A stretch of 64,000 nt of DNA from contig OX465579.1 in NCBI GenBank assembly GCA_950022655.1, positions 17,335,088 to 17,399,087 on the forward strand, in the 5' to 3' direction. Position numbers and translations under genes: made by a program. The notes below the pieces were generated by a model, which saw nothing but the letters and a program-made list of their open reading frames with translations, made no database searches and was not told the origin of the DNA. Source of the DNA: Alentia gelatinosa (taxonomy: Eukaryota > Annelida > Polychaeta > Phyllodocida > Polynoidae). Shown here in pieces: positions 1-11,660 of the stretch (position 1 is the stretch's first letter; every line of letters begins with the position of its first letter).

Positions 1-840
1 TGAGTTCCTAACGTTGAGCCTACGTAGGTAAATACCCAGTGTGAGATAAAATCATAAACTTATTATGCACCTTTGCACATTCTTATACTTATACTGACCT
101 CTGTGCTCCCTCTGTGCTGTACACTGTTGAGGTGGCGGCCAATCTAAAAACACGTTTCTCTTTCCCAACGAAAACGGCGGAGTTCTATTTGAAATTACCC
201 AGAAAGTCTGTCGGTGGTGCTACCGACTATGCGTCAGTATTGAAAAATCGGTGAGGGTAGTAGTTTTCAATCAGTGACAAAGCTTTCACTCAGTAGTCGG
301 TGGTGCCACATTGCATAATCTAAGCAGAAAACTCGTAAGTCAATTTCACAAGCTGGGTCGTTTCCATTGACCTATTTCGGGTCAGCAGTGCCAAAAGTCG
401 TTGGTGGTTCCAAACACTCTCCAAGCAGAGATCCTGCGCTCTACTTCCTGCGGCCGCTTGTATCTCTGCACCGACCTGCCTGTTTGGGACAGAATCTGTC
501 CCATCCGCCAGTTTCTCAAATATCATAAAGTTATCATGGTTAGGGCAGTATTTTATAGTCGGCTTGTACATAGAGATTCACATATTTATATGGTTAATGA
601 TTACACTCATGTCTGTTATTTGTTATTTCAAGCTAGACACAGTCTCTGGGATTACTTTCCTAAGTGGAAAGCACCTCATGTGTTGCAGGGTTTTGTTTTG
701 TCAACATTACACATGTGCCCGCTCGAAGGGGCAGTCTAATCAACCCTGGATTCACATTATAAAGTGGTTTAAAACTGAAAAAGAAACAGCTTTAATGTCT
801 GTTAAGCTCATTTAACAATTCCCATATTTCACAACTCATA
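1..840. repeat. Repeat mosaic upstream of the ubiquitin-like gene
   Basis: No gene is supported here. Bases 1-50 are one end of the GAGATAAA-type family. Roughly 120-412 is a copy of family F8, recognised by a scrambled fold-back around TCGGTGGTGCCAC; other copies lie at 12228-12538 and 55122-55762. Roughly 410-835 matches 32165-32655, sharing CCGACCTGCCTGTTTGGGAC. The small open frames inside are not coding in my view, because the same DNA recurs elsewhere with the frames broken. Confidence 0.7.
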
Positions 841-869
841 AGATATGAGTTTCATAAGTTTTGACAGTA

Positions 870-1157
870 AGGCCCGGCGTCCACCTACTACGATAGAATC
901 GTAGACCTCCCGATATGACACCGATACAAAATGTCAAAATCGGTGACATATCGGGAAGGCGCAAAATCGTAGACATATGTCTACACATGCCAATTCACCA
1001 CGCATTGTATGGGGTTTTTATCGGTGTCTAATCGCAGAAACGTGGTCAACTGCCCCGATATCAGGTAACCTTCCGACGCGATTTTGATTTTTTATCGGGA
1101 GGTGCATCGTAGACCATATCGGTGCCATATCGTAGTAGGTGGACGCCGGGCCTTACC
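870..1157 (-). mobile_element. F1 MITE copy, about 285 bp
   Basis: The ends are inverted copies of GGCCCGGCGTCCACC, followed by CTACTACGAT words. The interior repeats short words such as CTACGAT, CCGATAT and TCTAGACATATGTCTA in both orientations. Other copies are at 13272, 25602, 31464, 35929, 40627, 40938, 51525, 57085 and 62750. It has no coding capacity. It ends about 150 bp before the first coding exon of the ubiquitin-like gene, so it may lie in that gene's promoter or 5' untranslated region. Confidence 0.85.
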
Positions 1158-1305
1158 CTGTTTTGAATCTGCCGCGAAAGATCTGTTGGGAGAGTGGGTT
1201 CCAAACTTTAGATCGGTGACGGGTAATCGGCCAATGGAAACGGACCTAGTCCATGTTGACGCTTTTTGCAGGAACTCCTTGCGGAAGGATGATCCGCTCC
1301 GCAAG

Positions 1306-1521
1306 ATGTCGCTGGTGTCGGCCCGGAAGTTGGAGATCCGCGACGAGCAGGGCAACGAGGTCATCCTCGACCTCACCAAGGTGCCGCGCTTCGCTGACGT
1401 CATGGAGAGCGTCCAGAAGGATTTCGCCGTAGGTGGCCATGGTAATGACGTCACCAAAGAAAAGCCACTCTATTTCGTCACACGAGGGGGCCGTGTGTTA
1501 GGCTCAAGCGCCTGGATTTCG
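1306..1521 (+). CDS. Ubl gene exon 1 (coding part)
   Basis: Encodes residues 1-72. The donor is TCG|GTGAGT, phase 0. A pyrimidine-rich acceptor (TTTTTGCAG) ends at 1271, so a non-coding or short coding exon may lie farther upstream. GC content is clearly above the flanks. Confidence 0.75.
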
Positions 1522-4500
1522 GTGAGTAGCTCCACCACCAATAAAATAAAAATAAATTGAGACCGTGTCTTAAAGCTTAAGCTATACTATAAAATGAGTA
1601 AAATTGAATCATGCCTATCTGCCACGACCAGTAAAACCAGATTTCAGACTGACGATCATATAGTCTAAACATCGAAATGAAAAATGAATTATTATCTAGT
1701 AGAATAGAGTTAACCACACATACCAGTCTCGCTCAAGTATAGTTGAAAAGATTTATTGATGATTGTAGGAAGTACAGTCAAAGCAATGAGAGGATGATTG
1801 GATGATTTATGTAAAAACTCAACGTTTCGATATAATCCATATATCTTCGTCCGGAGAGGTTATATATTGGCCACTGTAGTATCCTACTATTTATTATCCA
1901 CCTAATACAAAGTGTCCATAGAAAACACATAGGGAGTGTGTATGGACATACCCGGAGCATACAGATATGTTGTATGCTCCGGGTGGCGCATACGGAAAAA
2001 TAGTGCGTATGAAAACATAGTGCATAATTAAAATGAACTGATTTCGACATGCCACTTGCCCAGAAAAGGTAGATAATAAATACAATATAGACTGGTTTCA
2101 GATAAAAGCGGTTGTATGCTCCTCGGAGTTGACTGCGTAATATCCTCGCATACGCTCAGATATTACTACGCGTCAACTCCTCGGAGCATACGGCCGCTTG
2201 TATCTGAAACCAGTCAATATTGTGTATGTATAGTTGTATTTGTAGGTGGCTGCTCCAGCCACCCTCTCCGACTTAGAGGTTGGACTGGTCCGGTCGCTTT
2301 CTGGCCAGAGAGCTCGATACAAATATCTCGAAAAAGTTTTGGGACATGGTGGAATATAAACTATGAATACCCACTATAAAGCACTATTAACTAAGCCAAT
2401 TCATAATAAAGTCTAACTTTATGGTCCCTTTATTAAGATTAACAAATAAGAAAACAATAATATGGAGAAGGGGCTTCGAGAGTACTACAGTGTCCAACCA
2501 CAGCAATAGGGAGCCAAAGTGAACCCACTAAAACGGCAGATACCCATGTTCAACACACCATTTCCGGTGACCAGTAAGAACGAGGCTAAGTGCTAAACTT
2601 ATGGGGGCCGGGGCTAGAATTTAGTTTTTGGTATCGTTTGTTACTTTTGAAGTTTATTTTACTACTATTGTCTCTGAATAACTCTGTCTCGAAGCTACGA
2701 TCACAGTTGTTAAGTTTATCAATAATATGGATCTAAATGATCGCTGAAACCACAGATACCCGTTCACAAAACACCATTTCTAGATATAGATGCTCAGTAC
2801 TTTGATTATATAGGTCCGAGATCATATGTGTCATTCTCCAATCTTTTAAATAAATCCAATATATGTGAATCATTAAGAACTGTCGTCGCAGCTATGAAAC
2901 AGACGATAGTAGCAAACTACACTTCAATAAAAACAAACGAGACAAAAAACAAAATTCTAGCCTAGAACCCCCATAGCCTTAGCACTAAGCCTCGTTCTTT
3001 TCGTTCACAGGCCTCCTGCAATGGTCTTTCAGGCATGTATCTACCGTTTTAGCGGGTTCACTTTGACTCCCTATTTACACACTTGATAACCAATATTGAT
3101 AACCACAACATGATATATGAGTGAGTGAGTAAAGAGGTGCTCGCCATTTGTTTTTCAGAGGCAGTGCTATATTTTCGAGGTACTCCATAAAGATGAACTT
3201 CTGGAGAGTCTGCCTAGTCTTCAGATAGATGTAACGAGCAAGCTGCCAAAGGGCATCTACACAGTGTTTGTTCGCGTCCTCAAAGGCGGAATGTACGAGT
3301 TACAAGCAACAAAAGATACGTCTTTGAGGTAGGCCCCGGGTCCCCTTCTCTACTAATGTTAATCCCTATGAAGGGATGATATACAAACAGATGAAGCACT
3401 TTGAACAATTCTCCTTGAAAATTCAAACCCATGTCAATATCCTGAAAATCGAATATGATGAGCATTCCCTGATAATTGAATATGATGATTTCCAAGTGTT
3501 ATAGACCACATATCTCACTTAAAATTCGGGGGTCACCGTGCTAGTTTTCGATTTAGAAATAAATATTATGATGATATTATAATAGAATATATATGGAAAT
3601 TCTAAAAAGGACTTTTTCACATAGTAAAACCCATGTCATTTTTTATCAAACTTTCATAGATTAGAAATTATACATATCACTACACATTTAAATATAGATC
3701 ATCATAGGACGCCATCCTTGTATTTGAAAGAATTCAAGAAAACTATGTTTTCCAGCCCATTTCCTATACAATTCAGTAAAATGTAAATTTTCCTAATTTA
3801 CCAATTCGGTCAGGCTTAATACCGATAATATATTATACGCCACTTATTTTGCATTAGAATATGTCACTCTATATCGTAGGATATGCCTGTAATGTATTCT
3901 TAATCTGCCCCGCCTCCTATCGGCAGAGAGTTGCGGCTACAGCTTATAGCCCGTGCCAGCCTGTCGGGGGATGACCCTTGCTGGCTCTTCTGTGGCACGC
4001 TACTGGATGCAAGCAAACCACTCTCACACTACGGTATCCGGCCACGTGACACACTGGACATACTACTCCGTAAGTATCCACATCAGGGGCCTGTCTAATA
4101 ATGTAGGATCTCACATTTATTATCCATTGTATACAAAGACCCCATTGAAAATGTTTGGGGACTCAGTAAACCACGACCCATTGTATAAACCTGTCAGATA
4201 CCATAACTGTGGTATACGGATTCTGGAATGGAAAACTAATAACTAGCTCGGCATTACCAGTAATTCCAAATAAGACTACAAGGGAAATATCAATGAATTA
4301 AACACTTATTTTGTGAACGTTGGAAACTCAGAAAAGACCCGCACAAGTGCACTATACCAACATAGAAGCTGACCAGAGAGAGCCGATAGATGAAGGGGTA
4401 GGTAATAATGGATCATCGATAGAAAAGACAGATGATAAAGAGATTGTAAAATTTATTAAAGCGTTACAAAATGGGAAAAGATATCTTAGATTTTTTATTG

Positions 4501-6936
4501 TTGTGTGTATATTCAGTTGAGGCGAAGATACCTTTCACAAAACTCAGTTATGTATTTTTTTTTCATGAAATTTCATGAACAATGTAATGTTGACAATGTA
4601 AGGACCAAATATGCCAATGTCCTGTGTATCACCTGTGCTTGCCAGTAATTATATATTTATCGATCACTTGCCTGTAAGTCCAAGGTTTGGACATAATGAT
4701 CATCTACGAATGGTAAGAACTGGAGCCTGCGGAAGATAGGACATTTATGACCTAGCAAAGCCCTCCAGTATAATAAACAAAAGCAAAAAAAAAAGCAAAA
4801 AAAAAAAAAGCACAGGATTTTACCTTATAAAATCGGACCAATTAAAAACACTGTTACTCAGTAAACCATCGGTGATAGTTTATCTAATTAACGCTAGTCT
4901 CGAACACAGTGTCTTCCCAGAAATATTAAAACTAGGTGTTATCACTCCGCTTCCCAAAGAAGGAGCTCTGTCTCAGTACAACAATTGGAGGCCAATGACT
5001 GTTCTAAGTTTCGTTTCAAAAATTGAGATTCCCTAAGCAGATCCAGTTAGGAACTGATAAATCTGCATGTTATTGTCTACTCTCTAAAAACATGGGTGCT
5101 GATTGGCCAGTCAATTATGACGTCATCTCGCATCACCCTGCTACAACAATGGCGTAGTATTGCCACTTCATATGGATAATCATTGGGTATCATTGTTATT
5201 CCTATTGCTATGTTTGTACTGGGGGTGAGATAAAATTATGATTCTATTCATGATCTCTAGCTGAACTCAACGGCAATTGGTCATATTTGTCGTTTGTAGC
5301 CGTCCCTCACTTTTTAAAAATATTATACATTGGCAATACCATCTTATATTTTTTTGAGAATCTGTAATGTAGCTGTGGGTGACAAGACTGTATAATGTAA
5401 ACCGACCCTTTCAAATGTAGTCTGCAGTTTTCTTGTAAACTCTAAACCACTGACAAGTCTATTTGTAAGTGTGTGACTGATATGGTATATATTTACATGT
5501 ATGACTTTTATTTTCAGGAAATCACGGTGATGATGATCGTACCTTACGACGAGAGGACCCAATAGCAGTGGAAGGCGACGTCGCCATAAGTGAGCTTACG
5601 GTTAATTATAAGATGAAAATAGTGTTCATTCTGTTCTGTTCTGCATACGATCAGTTTCTTACAGGTTGAAACTATTCTGTGCATAAACAAATAGCCTGTA
5701 GCTACTGCCCTTAAAGGAGGGGGGCGCACGTGACCTAACCTCACGAACTTATGCCAAGGGTGGGAAATTCCGCCTGGAAATTCCGTACAAATTACAAACA
5801 TACGTGTTTTAATAATCATGATGATGTAAAACAAACCAATATCTGTACCCAGTGACGGGTAAATTCAACCAATGTTGATAATTAATACTCCAGGTCAAAA
5901 GGTAAACCCCTTCACAGGGGTACCGTAAGTATAATACCAACGTATATTTCACCTATGGAGGATCACATGTAATCCCTTGCGAAGCTCAACAAAAAAAATA
6001 TAAATAATAAAATATAGTGCTCTGTATATTTCGTGCAGATAGCAGTGGACAAATTTAGAAAAACTTAATAACTTCATGTGGGGGATACAGACACAATATA
6101 GATGTATATAGGGTTCATAGCTATTGTGTTATGGAAGGGCCATCTTTCCCCCCGACGCTGAAAAAAACACCAGGTGGTAGATCCAGTTATCGATGGGTTT
6201 TATTTCAAGCTGTCTCGTCGCATGATTATCTCATAATTATCTATAGATTATGACATCAGAGATTAGTCGCTATCCCCCGACTAAAGTGGCGCTATCTTAC
6301 ACTTTGTTGGCAGAGGATGGCGGAACTAGCAATCACTCTGTTCCCTATATTCAAACATGATTCTAGTTGGCAACCAACCCCTTATACAATATAGGGGTTG
6401 GTCGGGTTAAATCCCATGCGGTATCCCTCTGTGTCCGCCTCAAACCATGTAGTTTTGTTCTATGTAGGCTATAAAGGCAAAAATACTTAGTGAGAAATAT
6501 TCATGGCTAAAACAAATTATAATAAACCCTTGCTTATTGTTCATTGTTTTTAAGAAAGATACACAAAAGGAAATAAGAAAATTGAAAAATGGCTTCGAGA
6601 TTATGACATAACACACTCTCCAAGCAGTACGAAAGATCTGGTAGGAGAGTAACAAATAGGCCCTGCTGATGGGTCAAGGTGGCCGCTTGTTTAACCCGAC
6701 CAGAGCTAAATTTGTGTGGCTCTGGTTACCAGTGTAACGTGATTCTTCCCGCTGCAGGTAGTGCTGGTCTCCTCCGATCACCGAAGTGTGGCAGCACTGC
6801 ATTAACGGAGAGGCGCCTCAAGTGGCGGGGAACGACACTAATGGGTCGTAATACACAGCAGTTCATGGAGGTGGATCCGATCGCTACGGACGAGCGATTC
6901 TACACGGGAATCTCCTTGTCACTGGCTCCTGAGTAA
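1306..6936 (+). CDS. Ubiquitin-like-domain protein, five exons, 259 aa
   Basis: Coding exons are 1306-1521, 3159-3328, 3927-4069, 5518-5589 and 6758-6936. All joins are GT-AG and phase-consistent (0, 2, 1, 1). Residues about 106-177 align with ubiquitin: FVRVLKGG sits where ubiquitin has FVKTLTGK, LFCGTLLD where it has LIFAGKQLED, and LSHYGIRPRDTLDILLR where it has LSDYNIQKESTLHLVLR. No C-terminal Gly-Gly follows, so this domain is probably not conjugated. Residues 1-105 contain strand-like KLEIRDEQGNEVILDLTKV and PLYFVTRGGRVL and may be a second, diverged Ubl. The tail (178-259) is polar and unrecognised. The start is ATG 1306 (A at -3); the frame is open upstream only through repeat DNA. 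The stop TAA is at 6934-6936. The last codons (GAGTAAGT) also look like a splice donor, so a further exon is possible. No family name can be given. Confidence 0.75.
3159..3328 (+). CDS. Ubl gene exon 2
   Basis: The acceptor is TTTTTCAG at 3158 and the donor AG|GTAGGC. Phase runs 0 to 2. It encodes residues 73-128 plus two bases of Arg129, including the first strand of the ubiquitin-like fold (VFVRVLKGG). Confidence 0.8.
3400..3790 (-). repeat. F13 repeat copy in Ubl intron 2
   Basis: AT-rich dispersed repeat. The phrase TTCGGGGGTCACC and its surroundings recur at 17370-17710, 34920-35670, 51095-51420 and 60445-60955. Where ends are visible they read GGCATATCGGACAATT inverted. No coding capacity. 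Confidence 0.65.
3927..4069 (+). CDS. Ubl gene exon 3
   Basis: The acceptor is CGGCAG at 3926 and the donor CTCC|GTAAGT. Phase runs 2 to 1. It encodes residues 130-176, the core of the ubiquitin-like domain (LFCGTLLD, LSHYGIRPRDTL). Confidence 0.85.
4285..5040 (+). pseudogene. Decayed non-LTR retrotransposon reverse-transcriptase fragment
   Basis: Short blocks in shifting frames resemble LINE-type (CR1/L2/Jockey-like) reverse transcriptase. About 4290-4330 reads TYFVNVGNSE, like the FFxNVG motif before the RT domain. About 4430-4475 reads DKEIVKFIKALQNGK. About 4885-5030 reads SLEHSVFPEILKLG, then ITPLPKEG and NNWRPMTVL, matching RT motifs 1-2. Frameshifts, stops and an A-rich stretch (4781-4810) separate them. 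It lies in Ubl intron 3 and is clearly non-functional. Confidence 0.65.
5060..5245 (+). repeat. Short dispersed repeat (F20) ending GGGGGTGAGATAAAATT
   Basis: Related to 19980-20180, with TGATTGGC then TCAATTAT and CATCAC blocks in the same order, and to 24405-24600. The right end carries the recurrent GGTGAGATAAA terminus. Confidence 0.55.
5518..5589 (+). CDS. Ubl gene exon 4
   Basis: The acceptor is TTTTCAG and the donor ATAA|GTGAGC. It keeps phase 1 to 1 and encodes residues 178-200, a charged linker (NHGDDDRTLRREDP). Confidence 0.75.
5590..6757. other. Ubl intron 4, repeats only
   Basis: No exon is seen. Roughly 6115-6300 repeats at 20575-20775 (GCTATTGTGTTAT, AACACCAGGT, ATTATCTATAGATTAT), another dispersed family. 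The rest is unassigned AT-rich DNA. Confidence 0.5.
6758..6936 (+). CDS. Ubl gene exon 5 (apparent last exon)
   Basis: The acceptor is GCTGCAG at 6757. It encodes the end of residue 201 and residues 202-259, then TAA. The final CCTGAGTAAGT also fits a strong donor in phase 2. If that were used, the next exon is not recognisable. No clear AATAAA follows within 200 bp, so the terminal status is not certain. Confidence 0.65.
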
Positions 6937-7716
6937 GTTGGAATCCATGAATTCCCTCGCAAGAGACATCATCAGAAAATAATTTCTCTTTGCCTTTTTC
7001 TTGCGGTGATCAATTTTTTTTATTCCATTCAAAGTTTTCAAATAGTGTTTATTTTTAATGTTTTCCTACAGTTTTTAACCGAAATGGAAAATGTCAACAG
7101 TGCATTTATATAATACACTAGGAGCTTCTTGTATTCATTTTTTTGTTTACTTATGTATAACATGGTATATATATATGTCCAGTGATTGTTGAAATAATGT
7201 TCTATCACTGAATACTTGAAGGTCTTCCATGTCTTGTGGCCGTATTGTAACAAATTGTTTCTCTCAATACCCAGAACTAAAGACTCATAAAAAATCGCTT
7301 TTCATTAAGATCATATAAAAAATAAGTTAAAAACTGAAAAGAAGTATCAATAGACATGAACCAAAAAATATCAAACAAGAAGTAGGAGAAATATACTAAG
7401 GTTTGCAACTTACCTCTAGGAAGGAAGATAGTTAAGAAAATAACTGTGCATCTTGTATCAGTTCCCACAAGATTTGATAGTTCTGATACCACATAGTTAA
7501 GTCTTCCCCATCTGCTATGATAGATTGAAATTGGTCCCATCAGATATAATTCAGAAACTGGTACATCTACTTGTATGTTTGTATGTGTGTGTTACAGATT
7601 ATAAATCCTTTTACTCCCCAGCTAATTCTATTTTGGTTACCACATTTTAATTATATTCTTAATCAAAGTATAAAGTAAGCTAGAACTATTAGGTCATTCG
7701 TGAAAGCAAACGCTAA
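6937..7716. other. AT-rich intergenic stretch, nothing recognised
   Basis: No repeat family member or exon-like segment could be matched. The small open frames lack any supporting signal. Confidence 0.4.
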
Positions 7717-7841
7717 CAATGATAATAATGATGATAATAATAATGATGATAATGATGATGATAATAATGATAATAATAATAATGGTAATGATAATAGAAA
7801 TAGAAATAGTAATAGTAATAATGATAATGATAATAATATTA

Positions 7842-7894
<53 letters not shown>

Positions 7895-7903
7895 AATAAT
7901 AAA
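7717..7903. repeat. AAT/GAT trinucleotide microsatellite
   Basis: An imperfect run of (GAT/AAT) triplets with a final uninterrupted AAT run. It gives long open frames of Asn/Asp, Ile/Met or Leu/Ser on both strands that are artefacts of the repeat. Confidence 0.95.
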
Positions 7904-8417
7904 CCCTCCATCTTCCAAGCAGCATGTACTTCATACCTCCTACCCTTTCTCTCCAAAGCGATGAAGAATTAGTCTCAGCCGGGGACCGCCTCGAAACGCT
8001 GGGTACTCCGACCGGAAGTGGCTGCAATGTCATGTGACATGAGAAGATTGATGACGTATGGTGACGCTGTGACAAAAAGCACATTCAATACACGTGACGC
8101 AAAGGCGGATAGCACATATTACATGGCATATATATATATATATGTATATGTTTACTATGACGAAAACACGTTTATCATAGATTGGTATAAACACCCGTAG
8201 GCTTAAGATTCAACGGGTGATAAAAAGATAGATATTTCCAGGCTAAGATAAAATCAGAAACATATTCGTGCTTGGTCTGAGTCGCCATTCGCCATCTCGT
8301 TTGTTGTGCTTCAGAATATTCACTTGGCTATCGCCTCTTTAATAACAAATTATTCAGTGAAGAGCTATCACCAAAAATATTCTAAACACAAACTTGCTGG
8401 ATGTAAAAAAAACCCAC

Positions 8418-8495
8418 CAAGCTCGGGGGCTAAGTTGTAGGGATGTTTTCCTTGAGCATGGGAGGTTGGGTGTTCAAATCCAAGTTCGGTCATAC
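8418..8495 (+). repeat. Possible tRNA-derived SINE head
   Basis: A B-box-like GTGTTCAAATCC (8469-8480) follows a weak A-box-like GGCTAAGTTGTAGG about 40 bp upstream. No full tRNA fold is made. It could be a chance match. Confidence 0.3.
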
Positions 8496-8520
8496 CAAAG
8501 ACTTACACAGAAATGGTACC

Positions 8521-8815
8521 CTCACTGCGCGAAAACCACCAGTTTATTCATATTTAGGCCATCACATAAGTGCATGTATTGGCTGTATATTGACACGTTT
8601 CCTCTTCTATATGTCAGCGTAATGGCTGTATTTGCCGCAAAGCTTATATGAAGAGAAATATCGTGTGCGGGACATGTATACGCGGGTCGTATACATTTTA
8701 GACGTCTATAGATGAGGCGTATACACACCGGAAAATAGGACTACCTTGTATAAGCAAAATCATACCTATATATGCCAGGTGTATACATATATAAACTGGT
8801 GGTTTTCGCGCAGTG
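8521..8815. mobile_element. 295-bp MITE with 24-bp terminal inverted repeats
   Basis: The left end CACTGCGCGAAAACCACCAG is repeated inverted at 8792-8815. The interior is rich in GTATAC words. Related interior sequence occurs at 42570-42790, and a related terminus (GGGGGTTTTCGTGCAGTG) at 16494-16511. No coding capacity. Confidence 0.75.
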
Positions 8816-9635
8816 CCACTTCCCATTCGGCTTCACACCCGCCATTAGGATAAGTAGTAGGGTGCTAGGGCGAAGAACGGCTGTATCGTCAAACTTGGTG
8901 ATTACACACAGGATATTCCCTCAATAAAATCTGTTTAAAGAAGCCAAAAAAACCCTCAAAAATCAAGCAAATAAAGGTATATCCATCCATTCACACAGTG
9001 CATGTAATTTGCATTGAATCATTGCAATACGGATGTTTTGAATTGTTCACGTTTGTATTTCGTTGGAGTCCCTTCTCCCTTTGTACCTTTGTATCATAGT
9101 GTGATAGTAACGATTGATTCCTAAACACTTTTGTGGTAACCTTCCACTAAAGTAATCTGGAATGACTGTACAAAATTAAACCAAAGTTATTGTCCAGGAA
9201 TGTGGCAGATTATTATAATTATTCTGTTCATCAGACTATGTTTATTGTTATTTTGTGGTTTTAGGTATTGTCGTCCTAAATGTGCTGATTATACCCTAAG
9301 CTTACACAGCCTATGTACCTATTGTGCTTGTAGGAATATCAGATATTCCACCTAATACTAACATTGAGCTTAGATGGTTTATCTCAGCAAGGTATATACA
9401 TGGGGTCCGACCTGTCAGCCTATTTTCATTGTATATTGTTAATTCCTTGTGTCTTGCTTAAGATTGAAGTGCTTGTCAGAGAGAGACATCAACACAGCAA
9501 AACATTAAAAAAATATTTTCGGGTCATTTCCTGTACTAGGATGTATCAAAGGTCAACATTATCTGACAACGTTATTGGTTGGTCAGAGAATAGCAATAAA
9601 CAGAAAGCAGGATTCGCTATACAGCGACATCGTCT

Positions 9636-9885
9636 TTATCCTACCCCTAATAAAAAACGCCATAGGCTTAACAAGGGATTTATTTATGTCACGGGTGTGA
9701 CATAAAGTGTTGTTTATGCCACTACTTTCTGATACTGAAAAAATATGGAAACGGGGTGGGATAAAATCTAGACGCCACTCGTTTGAGTTTGAGCTTATTC
9801 ATGCCACTCATCTTCGACTCGTGAAATTATGGAGCCAACAAAATGCGTGGCATAAATAAACTCAGACTCAAACTCGTGACGTCTC
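9636..9885 (+). mobile_element. F15 element copy
   Basis: Begins TTTATCCTACCCCTAATAAA and contains GACATAAAGTG and a fold-back around ACGCCACTCGTTTGAG. Further copies are at 16630-16990, 33180-33545, 54255-54560 and 58830-59055. The terminus TTTATCCTACCCC recurs as GGGGTAGGATAAA at the other end. No open frame of note. Confidence 0.7.
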
Positions 9886-10134
9886 TTGATAATATTGTAC
9901 ATGTTTAACAGTTATATTTTTACCAGTTGGTACAATTGTATGGTGAGGGCCAGCAGATGTTTATCAACTGATAGTGATAATTAATAATGTAATGATTGTT
10001 ATTTTTATTTATTTTTATTCAGTATTTGCATCTCACAGACACAGCGGAGTATTTCTTTTGATCCAACAAGAAACAATATAAATTGACGTAGTTACCATGT
10101 TTAGACCAAAAAGCCATATAAGGATATTGATAAT

Positions 10135-10560
10135 TATGCATAATGAGGATAATCACGGAGAAATGCCAAATAATGATAATCACGGAGAAATGCCAAAGTC
10201 TGACTTTTTAGCATGCAATGATGGCTAAGCCCTGACTTTTCACCATGGAGGGATGGCCAAGTCTGACTTTTTGCATGCAATGATGGCTAAGCCCTGACTT
10301 TTCACCATTAAAAAATGTCAAAGTCTGACTTTTTAGCATGCAATGATGGCTAAGCCCTGACTTTTCACCATGGAGGGATGGCCAAGTCTGACTTTTAGCA
10401 TGCAATGATGGCTAAGCCCTGACTTTTCACCATTAAAAAATGTCAAAGTCTGACTTTTAGCATGCAATGATGGCTAAGCCCTGACTTTTCACTGTGGAGG
10501 GATGTCAAAGTTTGACTTTTGACAGACTTTTCACAGATTCACTGTAGATCCAGTCGACTA
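10135..10560 (+). repeat. Tandem minisatellite, about 62-bp unit, five units
   Basis: The units contain GCATGCAATGATGGCTAAGC followed by CTGACTTTTCACCAT. Two variants alternate (GGAGGGATGGCCAAG and TAAAAAATGTCAAAG), so the true period is a dimer of about 124 bp. Two inverted units appear at 58018-58150. Confidence 0.9.
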
Positions 10561-11580
10561 GGCTAATATCAAAGTCTGACTTCATATCCTGTAAGAAAAG
10601 GGTCAGCAATTTTTCATTTCGCCCCCCTCCCCTCCATTTTCAAAATGTTTTGACGCCCCTGAAGTGTATTTGGGCAGACTGCATCAGACGTGTCCTGAAG
10701 TCAATCCAGGCTTCATTTAACTGATTTCGATAAGCTGTTTTTACGACGCTTTCATAGAGGGTCCACTTTACATTGTATTAACAGACCATTGATACTATTG
10801 ATACTACGATATTTACTGATGTTTGATTCAAGGTTATGATATATATTTCCCCAAAGTGCCTCTTGTAACATTGTGCGTCTACATATATTTTTAATATTGG
10901 AGAGTTCATGTCAAGAACGAGATATTTTTCAGTGTTTTGGTGAGTGATGAAGTTTCACCAAAAGGAGGATGTGTAAGCTTTGTACTTTTGAAAATGCTGT
11001 CGAGATACAATATTTCTGTGCAATGTAACACTTTGTGTAATAAACCTAAGTGAGTGAAATCAAGGAAAATACCTGGGTAAATGATTTGTTATTTGATGTT
11101 ATATCTGGTCACAAATTGCAGGCACAGTTCTGTGGTGGGCAGGCTCTAAGGTCAATGCACTGGCCGCTGAACTACGTTAGCTCTGGTTAAGTTAAACCCG
11201 TGGCACCTTTTTAATTTTATTTTTTTTATCGATCCTGGAGAAGCTCAGTTTTATATAAAACTGGTATCATTGCTCAGCCAGTGGACCTTGACCCACTACC
11301 TGTAAGTGTCGGTTAATCTCTCAGCAAATGTTTTATGTGTCCTGTATGTACCTATGCTCGGAGAGTAAGACATTTCTCACTCTCGAAGCCATTTTTCCAT
11401 ATTCTTATTTCCCTTTGTGTATTTTGAATAAAATAACTATAAAGGAAGACTTTATTATTAATTTGGTGAGCTGTGGATATTTCTCCATAAGTATTTTTGT
11501 TCTCTGAACACATGTATGAAAAAACAACTTGGTCTGAGAGTGAGACTTTGTGGACACGAGCTAGTTTAACTATACCAATC
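10561..11580. other. Intergenic stretch without recognised features
   Basis: No exon or family member could be supported. It is AT-rich and appears unique within the window. Confidence 0.35.
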
Positions 11581-11585
11581 CTCAG

Positions 11586-11660
11586 GTCGTAGCTCAGCGT
11601 AGACAGGGGTTGGTTGCCAATCTATAAGGTCAAGATCCCGTACACTAGTTCACCGGTGAT
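11586..11660 (+). repeat. tRNA-derived SINE head
   Basis: The A-box-like TAGCTCAGCG (11590-11599) and B-box GGTCAAGATCC (11629-11639) are about 30 bp apart, a good match to RNA polymerase III internal promoters. A related head with TAGCTCGGCGCAGACAGGGG lies at 58617-58650, which argues for a dispersed SINE rather than a tRNA gene. The acceptor stem is not formed. The 3' end is not defined. Confidence 0.5.

Noticed and set aside
2090..2230. CRESS-virus-type replication origin because of TATTAC in a hairpin
   Set aside because: The motif is in the stem, the canonical first bases are absent, and no Rep-like sequence is present. It is kept only as a repeat motif of interest.
7663..7972. Overlapping long frames of Leu/Ser, Ile or Asn/Asp
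   Set aside because: They are translations of the AAT/GAT microsatellite.
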